From: Lelliottia nimipressuralis
GTDB taxonomy: Bacteria > Pseudomonadota > Gammaproteobacteria > Enterobacterales > Enterobacteriaceae
Length of the DNA: 64,000 nucleotides
Direction: 5' to 3'
NCBI RefSeq assembly: GCF_004402045.1
Contig: NZ_SOMG01000030.1
Coordinates: forward strand, 806,001-870,000
How positions within the stretch are numbered: the first letter of the stretch is position 1; the number at the start of each line of letters is the position of its first letter. The position numbers and the translations under genes were made by a program. The notes beneath the pieces were generated by a model. That model was not told where the DNA came from. It did no database searches and saw nothing but the letters and a program-made list of their open reading frames with translations. Of the stretch, positions 25,546 to 33,525 are shown piece by piece.

Positions 25546-26667
25546 TTAAACGTGTTGCAGGGCTTTTTCCGCAAGCTGTGCAAAATAGCGGGCAGCGGGC
25601 TCAATTAATGCTTCATCCGGGTTAAACGCCGGGTGATGTAAACCAAACGGGCTGTTGCTGCCAATGCTGACAAACGCGCCGGGAATGGACTGCAAATAGA
25701 CCGCAAAATCTTCCCCGCCCATGTGCAGCTCCGCGTGCCGGGTTTCGTAACCGGCTTCCCGGGCAACCGAGGTGGCAAAATCGGCCCAGCGTTCGTCATT
25801 GACCAGCGCGGTAGGCCCGGCATACCAGGTGATATCGATCTGCGCGCTAAAGGCGCTGGCAAACCCGGCGGCAATTTCGCCCACGCGGGCCTTCACATTC
25901 TGCTGGACTTCCGTGCGATGGGTGCGCAGCGTGCCTTCCAGCTCGACGTTTTCCGGCAGCACGTTCCAGGTGTTGCCGCCTGCAATGCGCGTCACGCTCA
26001 GCACCACAGAATCCAGCGTATTGACGTTGCGGCTGGCGACGCTCTGCAGCGCCGTCACCAGCTGGCTCGCCAGCACGATGGCGTCGTTGCCTTCATGCGG
26101 ACGGGCGGCGTGCGCGCCTTTGCCGGTTATGCGGATCACGAAGCGGTCGACGTTGGCATAGAACGGTCCGCCGCGGGTGGCGAACTCGCCGACCGGCAGG
26201 CCGGGCTCGTTATGCATACCGAAAATCGCGCTGACATCGCGCAAAGCCCCGGCCCGCACCATGCTCTTCGCGCCGCCAAAGTTCTCTTCGGCAGGCTGAA
26301 ACAGAATACGCACTCGCCCATTGAGCGACGCTTCCCGCTCTTTCAGCTTTAGCACCGCGCCGAGGATCACGCTGGTGTGGATATCATGTCCGCAGGCGTG
26401 CATGACGCCAGCATGCTGAGAGCTAAACGGCACGCCGCTGCGCTCTTCAATCGGCAGGGCATCGATATCTGCCCGCAGCGCAATCAGCCTGCTGCCGGTG
26501 CCGATTTCCGCCACCAGCCCGGTTGGAAGGTCGTAAGGCAGGGGCGCAATGCCCGCGTTTGTCAGCCACTGGCGCAGTCGCGCCGTGGTTTCTACTTCCT
26601 GGCCCGACAGCTCCGGGTTCTGGTGCAGCTCGCGACGCCAGGCAATCAATTGTTCGCCAAAGCTCAT
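25546..26667 (-). CDS. M20 family amidohydrolase (N-acyl amino acid deacylase)
   Basis: The 373-residue metallopeptidase is of the M20D hippurate-hydrolase/N-acetylcysteine deacetylase group. Metal-ligand motifs are [10 protein letters not shown] (Cys92, His94), QPAEENFGG (Glu127/Glu128) and [10 protein letters not shown], with GEDFAVYL near the C terminus. The start overlaps the stop of the upstream monooxygenase gene by four bases (ATGA). In a salvage pathway it would remove the N-acetyl group to release cysteine, as YxeP or YtnL is thought to do in Bacillus. Confidence 0.92.
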   Translation of the reverse strand: MSFGEQLIAWRRELHQNPELSGQEVETTARLRQWLTNAGIAPLPYDLPTGLVAEIGTGSRLIALRADIDALPIEERSGVPFSSQHAGVMHACGHDIHTSVILGAVLKLKEREASLNGRVRILFQPAEENFGGAKSMVRAGALRDVSAIFGMHNEPGLPVGEFATRGGPFYANVDRFVIRITGKGAHAARPHEGNDAIVLASQLVTALQSVASRNVNTLDSVVLSVTRIAGGNTWNVLPENVELEGTLRTHRTEVQQNVKARVGEIAAGFASAFSAQIDITWYAGPTALVNDERWADFATSVAREAGYETRHAELHMGGEDFAVYLQSIPGAFVSIGSNSPFGLHHPAFNPDEALIEPAARYFAQLAEKALQHV

Positions 26668-27665
26668 ACGGTAACCTCCCTGTTAAGACGCGCCTCGGCC
26701 AGCAAACGCAGGGACGCCACGCGCGTGGCACCATTTGCAACCGGGGTATCAATAATAAATTCGTCAATGCCCCACGTTTCATGGAGGGCGTTAAGGTGTT
26801 CGAGCACGAACTCCGCCGTACCCGCCAGCAGAGATTGCGCCCGACGCGCAATGCGCACCGGTTCACTGCCCGCCTGACGCGCAAAAGCGTAAGCCTGCTC
26901 TTCGCTGGCCACGGTGACGCGCTGTCCGTTGGCCAGCTCAACGCCCCACACTTCCACCTTCTGCGCCAGCGCTTCTGCTTCGGCCTGCGTCGGCGCGACA
27001 ATCGCCTGCACCGCCACAATTGCCTCCCGGGTGCTGTTTTCACGCCAGGTGGCGATCACCTCACGCAGCAGGTCCGGATCGCCGTTCAGGTGCGCGGCAA
27101 AAACAAAGTGCCAGTCAAGCCGGGCGGCCAGCAGAGCGCTTTCGGTGCTTGCCCCCAGCAGGAAACCCTGCGCAGGTGACGGCGGCAGCGGCGTGGCAAG
27201 AACAGCTTCCTCTGTAGACTGATGTTCAGGACGGATCCAGCGATCGAGCTGAGCCAGCTGTTCGGCAAAGCTGCCCTTTTCCTGCTGATTCAGCCCCTGC
27301 TGCAGCGCGCGGGTTGAGAGCGGCAAGCCGCCGGGCGCTTTTCCGACGCCGAGATCCACGCGACCGGGGGCCAGCGCGGCCAGAACGTTGAAATTTTCGG
27401 CAACTTTATAAGGGCTGTAGTGCTGGAGCATCACGCCGCCGGAGCCAACGCGAATTCGTGAGGTTTGCCCGAGGATCCAGGCAATCAGCAGCTCCGGCGA
27501 GGGGCTGGCAAGCTGTGGGGTATTGTGGTGTTCGGCAATCCAGAAGCGGTGATAGCCCAGATTTTCTGCCTGCTGCGCCAGCGCCAGGGTACGCGCCAGT
27601 GCATCGGCAGCCGTTTCATTTTCAGCGATGGGGCTTTTATCCAGAATGCTGATTCGCCATGACAT
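26664..27665 (-). CDS. Luciferase-like flavin monooxygenase, YtmO/MsnO8 type
   Basis: The 333-residue LLM-class oxidoreductase begins MSWRISILDKSPIAENETA, with RFWIAEHHNTPQLASPSPELLIAWIL and GGVMLQHYSPYKVAENFNVLAALAPGRVDLGVGKAPGG, typical of the MsnO8/YtmO group. It is the first gene of the eight-gene operon; a short upstream region (27666-27775) should hold the promoter. It is a second, distinct monooxygenase beside the NtaA-like one, suggesting two oxidations or two substrates. FMNH2 supply must come from a reductase elsewhere. Confidence 0.9.
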   Translation of the reverse strand: MSWRISILDKSPIAENETAADALARTLALAQQAENLGYHRFWIAEHHNTPQLASPSPELLIAWILGQTSRIRVGSGGVMLQHYSPYKVAENFNVLAALAPGRVDLGVGKAPGGLPLSTRALQQGLNQQEKGSFAEQLAQLDRWIRPEHQSTEEAVLATPLPPSPAQGFLLGASTESALLAARLDWHFVFAAHLNGDPDLLREVIATWRENSTREAIVAVQAIVAPTQAEAEALAQKVEVWGVELANGQRVTVASEEQAYAFARQAGSEPVRIARRAQSLLAGTAEFVLEHLNALHETWGIDEFIIDTPVANGATRVASLRLLAEARLNREVTV

Positions 27666-27775
27666 GTTGCGTTCTCGTTTGACTTAACATGTCGACATTA
27701 TTAAAGGCGCATTTCACCACTGAGAAACAATTAATTTACATTTGGTTTGCCGGAAATCAGATATATAAAACCATG

Positions 27776-28315
27776 CTAAGAATAAGCCTTTAGGGAGGCA
27801 ATCAGCGTTTTCACCTGCCCGCGGCGGGTAATGCGGACAAAGCGAATATGTGCGTAGCGCGGATCCTGCAGATCGGCTTCATAACGCGTGCGGTTGTTGC
27901 GCCAGGTTTTGATTGTCCAGATGATAATGGACTCTTTGCTCAGGAACGCGCGGCGGAAACTCTCTTTGTTCCCAGTTCCGGGCCAGAGTTCGTGCTGATG
28001 CCAGGCCCGTTTGATGGCCCTGGTGACGGCCTGCCAGAGGGTGCGGGTAAACCCGTAATCCACCCACACCACAACGTCGACATTGCGCCATTTAACAGGC
28101 CGCGTGCGGTTATAGTTACCGTCAAGGACCCAGTCTGGCGACGCATGCAGCGCCTGCTCCAGGTTTTCCTGAAACACATCGTCCGGCGTTCCCTGCCAGT
28201 CAGGTCGCCAGTAGAGCCTGTCCATCTCGATATAGGGAATCGCCAGCTCGGTCGCTATCTGCTTCGCCAGCGTGCTTTTCCCACTCCCGCTGGTTCCGAT
28301 GACGTTAATTTTCAC
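27776..28315 (-). CDS. Small P-loop kinase-like protein (adenylate kinase/FlaR-like)
   Basis: This 179-residue nucleotide-kinase-fold protein has Walker A GTSGSGKST at residues 7-15. The substrate-side region IEMDRLYWRPDWQGTP follows, then WVLDGNYNRTR and a lid-like basic segment with paired arginines (RNNRTRYEAD). It resembles the 'topology modulation protein'/AAA family of small kinases, whose substrates are unknown. It lies upstream of the organosulfur operon on the same strand, with about 110 bp between, and probably is a separate unit. A perfect 10-bp inverted repeat lies just upstream (28352-28385). Confidence 0.85.
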   Translation of the reverse strand: MKINVIGTSGSGKSTLAKQIATELAIPYIEMDRLYWRPDWQGTPDDVFQENLEQALHASPDWVLDGNYNRTRPVKWRNVDVVVWVDYGFTRTLWQAVTRAIKRAWHQHELWPGTGNKESFRRAFLSKESIIIWTIKTWRNNRTRYEADLQDPRYAHIRFVRITRRGQVKTLIASLKAYS

Positions 28316-28661
28316 CTCAGCCTCATCCTGTTAACGAAAAACTGACCAAATAATAGCGTTTTCATCCTGTTAACGAAACGCTATTTCAGCATGGCAATTT
28401 TCCCGGGGAGGCGATCTCCCACTTTCAGTTTGGCTTATGTCATTTATTTACAGTAATTCGAAAAAACGCCCCTGAAAATATTTTCATTTTTATTACATTC
28501 AATGGAATTAACAAATTAAAAATAATGAACACCAGGTATTTCGGACAATCTAAATTTCAGGGAGAATAGGCAACAGACAGTTATAAAAATAATCACATTA
28601 ATCTTACCTGAGCGTTTTTCGGGTGTTCTTTTTATTCTTGCACATCATCATGGAGTTACTC
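28316..28661. other. Intergenic region with repeat and inverted repeat
   Basis: About 345 bp of AT-rich DNA separate the divergent kinase and chemoreceptor genes, with no gene-like frame. It holds a 17-bp direct repeat, TCATCCTGTTAACGAAA, at 28323-28339 and 28362-28378, and a perfect inverted repeat with arms AATAGCGTTT (28352-28361) and AAACGCTATT (28376-28385). These may be an operator or a small hairpin RNA element. I could not place a clear sigma-28 promoter for the receptor gene. Confidence 0.6.
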
Positions 28662-30197
28662 ATGAAGCGTAACACTCCCGTTACACAAAACGAGTATTTG
28701 CTTAACGATGGTTCGACGCTAATGTCGACCACCGATACAAAAAGTCATATTACTTATGCCAATTCCGCTTTTATTGAAGCCAGCGGATATAAAGAAGAGC
28801 ATCTTCTGGGTGAACCGCATAACCTCATCCGCCATCCCGACATGCCTGCCGAGGCGTTCGGGGACATGTGGTTTACCCTACAACAAGGTGGAACCTGGAC
28901 GGGGATGGTGAAAAACCGTCGTCATGATGGCGATCACTACTGGGTACGGGCTAACGTGACGCCGGTCTGGCAGGATGAAACTCTGACGGGCTATATTTCC
29001 GTGCGAAATATCCCTTCACGGGAAGAGATCGCGGCCAGTGAAAAACTGTATGAGAAAGTACGTAATAACGAATTAAAACATTACCGTTTTTATAAGGGAC
29101 TGTTAGTTCGACGCGGTTTATTTTCTTTTATGTCGCTTTTTAAATGTCTTAGCACTGGCAAACGAATCCATCTCGGTATTGCGGCGACAGCGTTACTCTC
29201 CTGTCTGGCGGTATATTTATTCTCTGATAGTCGCGTTCAGGCCGGCAGTCTGGTACTGCTGTTTTCTGCCCTCGCCTGTTATCTTCATGCGCAGATCGCC
29301 CGGCCGGTAAAATCCATCGTGCAACAGATGCAGCGTGTGGTTTCAGGGCGTAAAACAACCTATTACCATTTTGACAGGATCGATGACGTCGGGCTGATGA
29401 TGCGCCTGGTGAATCAGTCTGGTTTAAACCTCAATTCGCTGGTGGACGACGTCGGGGCGCAAATCAGCGGTATTAGCACCATCAGCCAGCAGGTCGCGAA
29501 AGAAGGTGCAGCGCTGCAGACGCGTTCAGAAGAGACTGCAGACTTTCTGCAGCAAACCGCATCTGCGGTAGAAGAGATCGCCAGCGCGGTGCAGCAGACG
29601 GCGGAAACCGCGAAAGAAGCCATCGAGATGGCGGATCGCACCCGCGCCAGCGCCCGCTGCGGTGAAGCGATGATGAAAGAGACCATCGGTATGATGCAGT
29701 CCGTATCGCAGGATAATAGCCAGATCGTCGATATTATCAGCGTTATCGATCGTATTGCCTTTCAGACCAATATTCTTGCGCTGAATGCTGCCGTTGAAGC
29801 GGCACGCGCCGGTGAAGCCGGACGCGGATTTGCCGTGGTGGCGGCTGAGGTGCGCAATCTCGCGCAGCACTCGGCGACGGCGGCGAAAGAGATCAAAGCG
29901 CTGATTGAGAAAAACGTTGCCAGCGTCAACGCGGGCGTAGAGAAGGTGGAACAGACCGAAACGCAGCTGACGGTCATGATCGACAACGTTCTGCAGGTCT
30001 CCTCCCTTATTAAGGAGATCGGCCACGCCACGCAGGAGCAAACCCAGGCGCTGACGCTCATTAACGCATCCATCTCCCGTATCGGCGCAATGACCCAAAA
30101 CAATACGGGAATGGTGGATAACGTCACTCACGCCGCAAATCACCTGACGCAGCGCACGACGCGCCTGCAGCAGGCGATTGCCGTTTTTGGCGGTTAG
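28662..30197 (+). CDS. Aer-like PAS-domain methyl-accepting chemotaxis protein
   Basis: The 511-residue chemoreceptor resembles E. coli Aer (506 residues). A PAS domain at about 15-115 carries the Aer-like HNLIRHPDMPAEAFGDMWFTL and GDHYWVRANVTP segments, which in Aer hold FAD. A short membrane hairpin follows at about 165-210, then a signalling domain with the conserved tip IDRIAFQTNILALNAAVEAARAGEAGRGFAVVAAEVR. There is no CheR/CheB-tethering pentapeptide at the C terminus. It is probably an aerotaxis or energy-taxis receptor paralogue. The start at 28662 follows GGAG at 28652. No other chemotaxis gene is nearby. Confidence 0.92.
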   Translation: MKRNTPVTQNEYLLNDGSTLMSTTDTKSHITYANSAFIEASGYKEEHLLGEPHNLIRHPDMPAEAFGDMWFTLQQGGTWTGMVKNRRHDGDHYWVRANVTPVWQDETLTGYISVRNIPSREEIAASEKLYEKVRNNELKHYRFYKGLLVRRGLFSFMSLFKCLSTGKRIHLGIAATALLSCLAVYLFSDSRVQAGSLVLLFSALACYLHAQIARPVKSIVQQMQRVVSGRKTTYYHFDRIDDVGLMMRLVNQSGLNLNSLVDDVGAQISGISTISQQVAKEGAALQTRSEETADFLQQTASAVEEIASAVQQTAETAKEAIEMADRTRASARCGEAMMKETIGMMQSVSQDNSQIVDIISVIDRIAFQTNILALNAAVEAARAGEAGRGFAVVAAEVRNLAQHSATAAKEIKALIEKNVASVNAGVEKVEQTETQLTVMIDNVLQVSSLIKEIGHATQEQTQALTLINASISRIGAMTQNNTGMVDNVTHAANHLTQRTTRLQQAIAVFGG

Positions 30198-30632
30198 CCG
30201 TTCTGTTTTTTGAAGCCTGGCGTCTATTTTTGTGAGTTATCGCAGAGCCATCGCCAGTCTGTTACCGCTTTCAGGTTACAGGCGGATGCTCTGCGGCAGT
30301 CAAAATCTTTACCACCTGGTAATTATTAAGCGAATCTGATGATTTAATAATCAACCCCGCGATTGTTTTGTCTAAAAACTCACCATGATTCAGCGTGTTG
30401 TGATCGCCGTCTGCTCTGACCACACGATTTCCTTCGACGCACATCACTTTCGGCACGGTTAAATTTTGCGTCGCTTATGAATTGCAGGTAGGATGCCTCG
30501 CCATGTTCGCCTTATCCATACGCAGAATGACTGGGAAGGCGACATGTGTTTGCGCAGACGCAATCGTTTGTATTGCTTTCTGCCAGGCAGGACTATCACG
30601 ATAATGGTTCAGACAGGCAAACAGGTAACTCA
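30198..30632. other. Intergenic region before ansP
   Basis: About 430 bp lie between the chemoreceptor and ansP. It contains a possible small minus-strand frame (30271-30456, listed separately) and presumably the ansP promoter. The ansP-proximal part has no gene-like frame of its own; an in-frame ATG at 30546 lacks a ribosome site. Confidence 0.5.
30271..30456 (-). CDS. Possible small hypothetical protein
   Basis: The 61-codon frame begins GTG at 30456 (or ATG at 30444) and ends ILTAAEHPPVT. The internal DGDHNTLNHGEFLDKTIAGLII segment looks protein-like, but I see no convincing ribosome site and do not recognise the family. It could be a remnant of a longer gene lost next to ansP. Low confidence. 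Confidence 0.25.
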   Translation of the reverse strand: MPKVMCVEGNRVVRADGDHNTLNHGEFLDKTIAGLIIKSSDSLNNYQVVKILTAAEHPPVT

Positions 30633-32129
30633 ATGAAAACAAGCAATAAAAGCGCAGCCGATCATCATGCTGCTAAACGTCGCTGGTTGAACTCCCACGA
30701 AGAGGGCTACCACAAAGCGATGGGCAACCGTCAGGTTCAAATGATCGCCATCGGCGGCGCTATCGGAACGGGTCTGTTTTTAGGTGCGGGTGCACGTCTG
30801 CAGATGGCTGGCCCGGCTCTCGCCCTGGTCTATCTGGTGTGCGGGATCTTCTCTTTCTTCATACTACGCGCGCTGGGCGAACTGGTACTGCATCGTCCTT
30901 CCAGCGGAAGCTTCGTCTCTTATGCCCGTGAATTCCTTGGTGAAAAAGCGGCCTACGTTGCGGGCTGGATGTACTTCGTCAACTGGGCGATGACCGGTAT
31001 CGTCGATATCACCGCTGTTGCGCTATATATGCACTACTGGGGCGCGTTTGGCGATGTGCCGCAGTGGGTCTTTGCACTTGGTGCGCTGGCGATTGTCGGC
31101 ACCATGAACATGATCGGCGTGAAGTGGTTCGCGGAGATGGAGTTCTGGTTTGCGCTGGTAAAAGTGCTGGCCATCGTGGTGTTCCTGGTCGTGGGTACCG
31201 TCTTCCTCGGCAGCGGTAAGCCGCTGGATGGCAATGCCACTGGCTTCCATCTGATAACCGATAACGGCGGCTTCTTCCCGCACGGTCTGCTGCCTGCGCT
31301 GGTGCTGGTTCAGGGCGTCGTGTTCGCCTTTGCCTCCATCGAACTGGTGGGTACCGCGGCAGGCGAATGTAAAGATCCGCAGACCATGGTGCCAAAAGCC
31401 ATCAACAGCGTGATCTGGCGTATCGGTCTGTTCTACGTGGGTTCTGTGGTACTGCTGGTGCTGCTGCTGCCGTGGACCGCTTATCAGGCGGGTCAAAGTC
31501 CGTTCGTCACCTTCTTCTCTAAGCTGGGCGTACCTTATGTAGGCAGTATCATGAATATCGTGGTGCTGACGGCGGCGCTCTCCAGCCTGAACTCCGGCCT
31601 TTACTCTACCGGTCGTATCCTGCGCTCCATGTCCATGGGCGGTTCTGCGCCGAAGTTCATGTCGAAGATGAGCAAACAGCAGGTTCCTTACGCGGGTATT
31701 CTGGCGACGCTGGTGGTGTATGTCTTTGGCGTGTTCCTGAACTATCTGGTTCCGTCCCGGGTGTTTGAGATCGTGCTGAACGTTGCCGCGCTGGGCATTA
31801 TCGCATCCTGGGCCTTTATCGTGGTCTGCCAGATGCGTCTGCGCAAAGCCATTAAAGAGGGCAAAGCCGCTGATGTGAGCTTCAAGATGCCGGGTGCACC
31901 GGTGACGTCATGGCTCACCCTGCTCTTCCTGTTCAGCGTGCTGGTGCTGATGGCGTTCGACTACCCGAACGGCACCTACACCATCGCGACCATTCCGCTG
32001 CTGGCCGTACTGCTGATTGCCGGCTGGTTTGGCGTGCGTAAACGCGTTCACGAAATCCACAGTACCGCGCCGGTTCATCCTGATGATGAAACGCACGACG
32101 CGCCGCTGGTAGAAGAGACCTCGCGTTAA
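30633..32129 (+). CDS. ansP: L-asparagine permease AnsP
   Basis: This is a 12-TM amino-acid/polyamine/organocation (APC) transporter of 498 residues, colinear with E. coli AnsP (499). It imports L-asparagine across the inner membrane. The N-terminal cytoplasmic segment AAKRRWLNSHEEGYHKAMGNRQVQM and TM1 GGAIGTGLFLGAGARLQ are near-identical to E. coli. The start at 30633, preceded by CAGGTAACTCA, gives the family length; an upstream in-frame ATG at 30546 would add 29 unrelated residues. Its 3' end faces yncE across a REP-type repeat, as in E. coli gene order. Confidence 0.96.
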   Translation: MKTSNKSAADHHAAKRRWLNSHEEGYHKAMGNRQVQMIAIGGAIGTGLFLGAGARLQMAGPALALVYLVCGIFSFFILRALGELVLHRPSSGSFVSYAREFLGEKAAYVAGWMYFVNWAMTGIVDITAVALYMHYWGAFGDVPQWVFALGALAIVGTMNMIGVKWFAEMEFWFALVKVLAIVVFLVVGTVFLGSGKPLDGNATGFHLITDNGGFFPHGLLPALVLVQGVVFAFASIELVGTAAGECKDPQTMVPKAINSVIWRIGLFYVGSVVLLVLLLPWTAYQAGQSPFVTFFSKLGVPYVGSIMNIVVLTAALSSLNSGLYSTGRILRSMSMGGSAPKFMSKMSKQQVPYAGILATLVVYVFGVFLNYLVPSRVFEIVLNVAALGIIASWAFIVVCQMRLRKAIKEGKAADVSFKMPGAPVTSWLTLLFLFSVLVLMAFDYPNGTYTIATIPLLAVLLIAGWFGVRKRVHEIHSTAPVHPDDETHDAPLVEETSR

Positions 32130-32136
32130 TAAAAAA

Positions 32137-32212
32137 GCCGGGTGGCGGCTTCGCCTTACCCGGCCTACATTTCACGGTTTTTAGGCCCGGCAGGCGGCAG
32201 CGCCACCGGGCA
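32137..32212. repeat. REP/BIME-type palindromic repeat
   Basis: Two facing GC-rich palindromic units (GCCGGGTGGCGGCTTCGCCT... and ...GGCAGCGCCACCGGGC) are separated by a short spacer. The layout is that of enterobacterial BIMEs. It lies between the convergent ansP and yncE genes and could act as transcription terminator or mRNA 3'-end protector. Similar units are at 39731-39802 and 48221-48250. Confidence 0.85.
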
Positions 32213-32220
32213 ACCCCATA

Positions 32221-33282
32221 CTAGAGCACAATACGAATCACATCGTCAGGCTGGGTGGCTTCCTGCTGGCGGGTGGATTTTTGTTTCACCGTCACGTACA
32301 GGGTTTTGCCATCCGCTGAGAGCGCCAGGCTGTTCGGGAAGACCGGCGTGTCGAAGGTTTTGGTGACCTTATACGATTTCGCGTCAATCACGCTCACTTT
32401 TCCAGCTTCACGGTGCGTCACATAGGCTTCATTGCGGGCCGGGTTAAACAGGACGGCCAGTGATTCCGGCGCGGCGATTTTCTCGATCACGCTGCCATCT
32501 TTCAGGCTTACGACCAATACTTCCGGCTGTTTTGAATCGGTCAGGAACGCGCGCTGACCGGCAGTGTCGAGGCTCAGATTCAGGTAGAAGTGCTCTTTCC
32601 CGTCATCCTGCACCTTTTTACGGCTGATAATTTTGTTGCTGGCCGTATCAATCGTCACCAGCTCGCCGTCCGCATTCGTGGTATAGAGACGTTTCGCCTG
32701 CGCGTCCAGCGCCAGGCCAGTGCCGTACGTACCGGTATTGGTAATGGTCTCTTTCAGCTTCAGCGTTGTGCCATCCACTACCCAAATCACGCTCTCTTTC
32801 GCTACGCCCGTGATGTAAACGGTGTGGGTGCTGTCGTCAGCTACCAGCTGGCGCGGCTGCAGCGGTTTGACGGTGTCACTACGCTGACGTCCATCCAGTA
32901 CCAGTCGCCCTTTTACGTCACCCGTTTTTGCGTCAATGGCCGTTACCGCGCCGTTGAGGGTGTTACCGAACCACAGCGTCTGGCTCCCGCTGTCAAGAGT
33001 GGCACCAAAGGGTTTGAGATCGCTATGAATCGCCTGCGTTACGTCCAGCGTGACCGGATCGAGACGATAGACAACGCCACCCTTGTCGGTTTTACGGCTT
33101 TGCGACGTTGCAACCCACAGCGCATTCTCCTGCTGACTCACCGCCATTTCATACGCCCCTTTACCCACCGCTTTGCGCAGCACCTCTTCGGCGGCATGCA
33201 CCTGGAACGTTCCGGCAAACAGTAAAGTGGCAGACAGCAGCGACACGCTCAGACGCGGCGAGTACAGATGACGTAAAGACAT
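32221..33282 (-). CDS. yncE: Periplasmic beta-propeller protein YncE
   Basis: The 353-residue protein is colinear with E. coli YncE. A signal peptide of about 30 residues (LLSATLLFAGTFQVHAAEE) precedes a seven-bladed beta-propeller of YVTN-like repeats, for example TVYITGVAKESVIWVVDG and RLYTTNADGELVTIDTA. E. coli YncE is secreted to the periplasm, binds DNA in vitro and is induced by iron limitation through Fur. It is divergent from yncD, and a Fur box lies between them. The exact function is not known. Confidence 0.95.
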   Translation of the reverse strand: MSLRHLYSPRLSVSLLSATLLFAGTFQVHAAEEVLRKAVGKGAYEMAVSQQENALWVATSQSRKTDKGGVVYRLDPVTLDVTQAIHSDLKPFGATLDSGSQTLWFGNTLNGAVTAIDAKTGDVKGRLVLDGRQRSDTVKPLQPRQLVADDSTHTVYITGVAKESVIWVVDGTTLKLKETITNTGTYGTGLALDAQAKRLYTTNADGELVTIDTASNKIISRKKVQDDGKEHFYLNLSLDTAGQRAFLTDSKQPEVLVVSLKDGSVIEKIAAPESLAVLFNPARNEAYVTHREAGKVSVIDAKSYKVTKTFDTPVFPNSLALSADGKTLYVTVKQKSTRQQEATQPDDVIRIVL

Positions 33283-33357
33283 AACAATTCCTTTTCTTAA
33301 AAAGAGGGTTTTCTGCTGACATCACTTCCGGCAGGCAACGTCATGGCATCGCCTTTT

Positions 33358-33383
33358 GATAATGAGAATAATAATCATTAATC
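33358..33383. promoter_or_regulatory. Fur box between yncE and yncD
   Basis: The stretch has overlapping GATAATGAGAAT- and AATAATCATT-type hexamer repeats that match the 19-bp Fur consensus (GATAATGATAATCATTATC) closely. It lies 76 bp upstream of yncE and about 140 bp upstream of yncD. E. coli yncE is iron-regulated through Fur, so regulation of yncE is likely; effect on yncD is inferred. Confidence 0.8.
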
Positions 33384-33525
33384 AAGAAAATGTGGAGTTT
33401 TTCTTTCCCGCTTCGCCTTTCATTAACGCAATGTGCGGTTATAGTTTTCAAAACATTTACAAAACCTTTAACATGTATGGACATGTTCCATTTGGTTCGT
33501 TTATACACCACAACCGGTTTTATTC

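Noticed and set aside
28540..28661. Sigma-28 (FliA) promoter for the Aer-like gene
   Set aside because: TAAATTTC near 28550 resembles the -35 part, but the matching -10 GCCGATAA is poor, so I do not call it.
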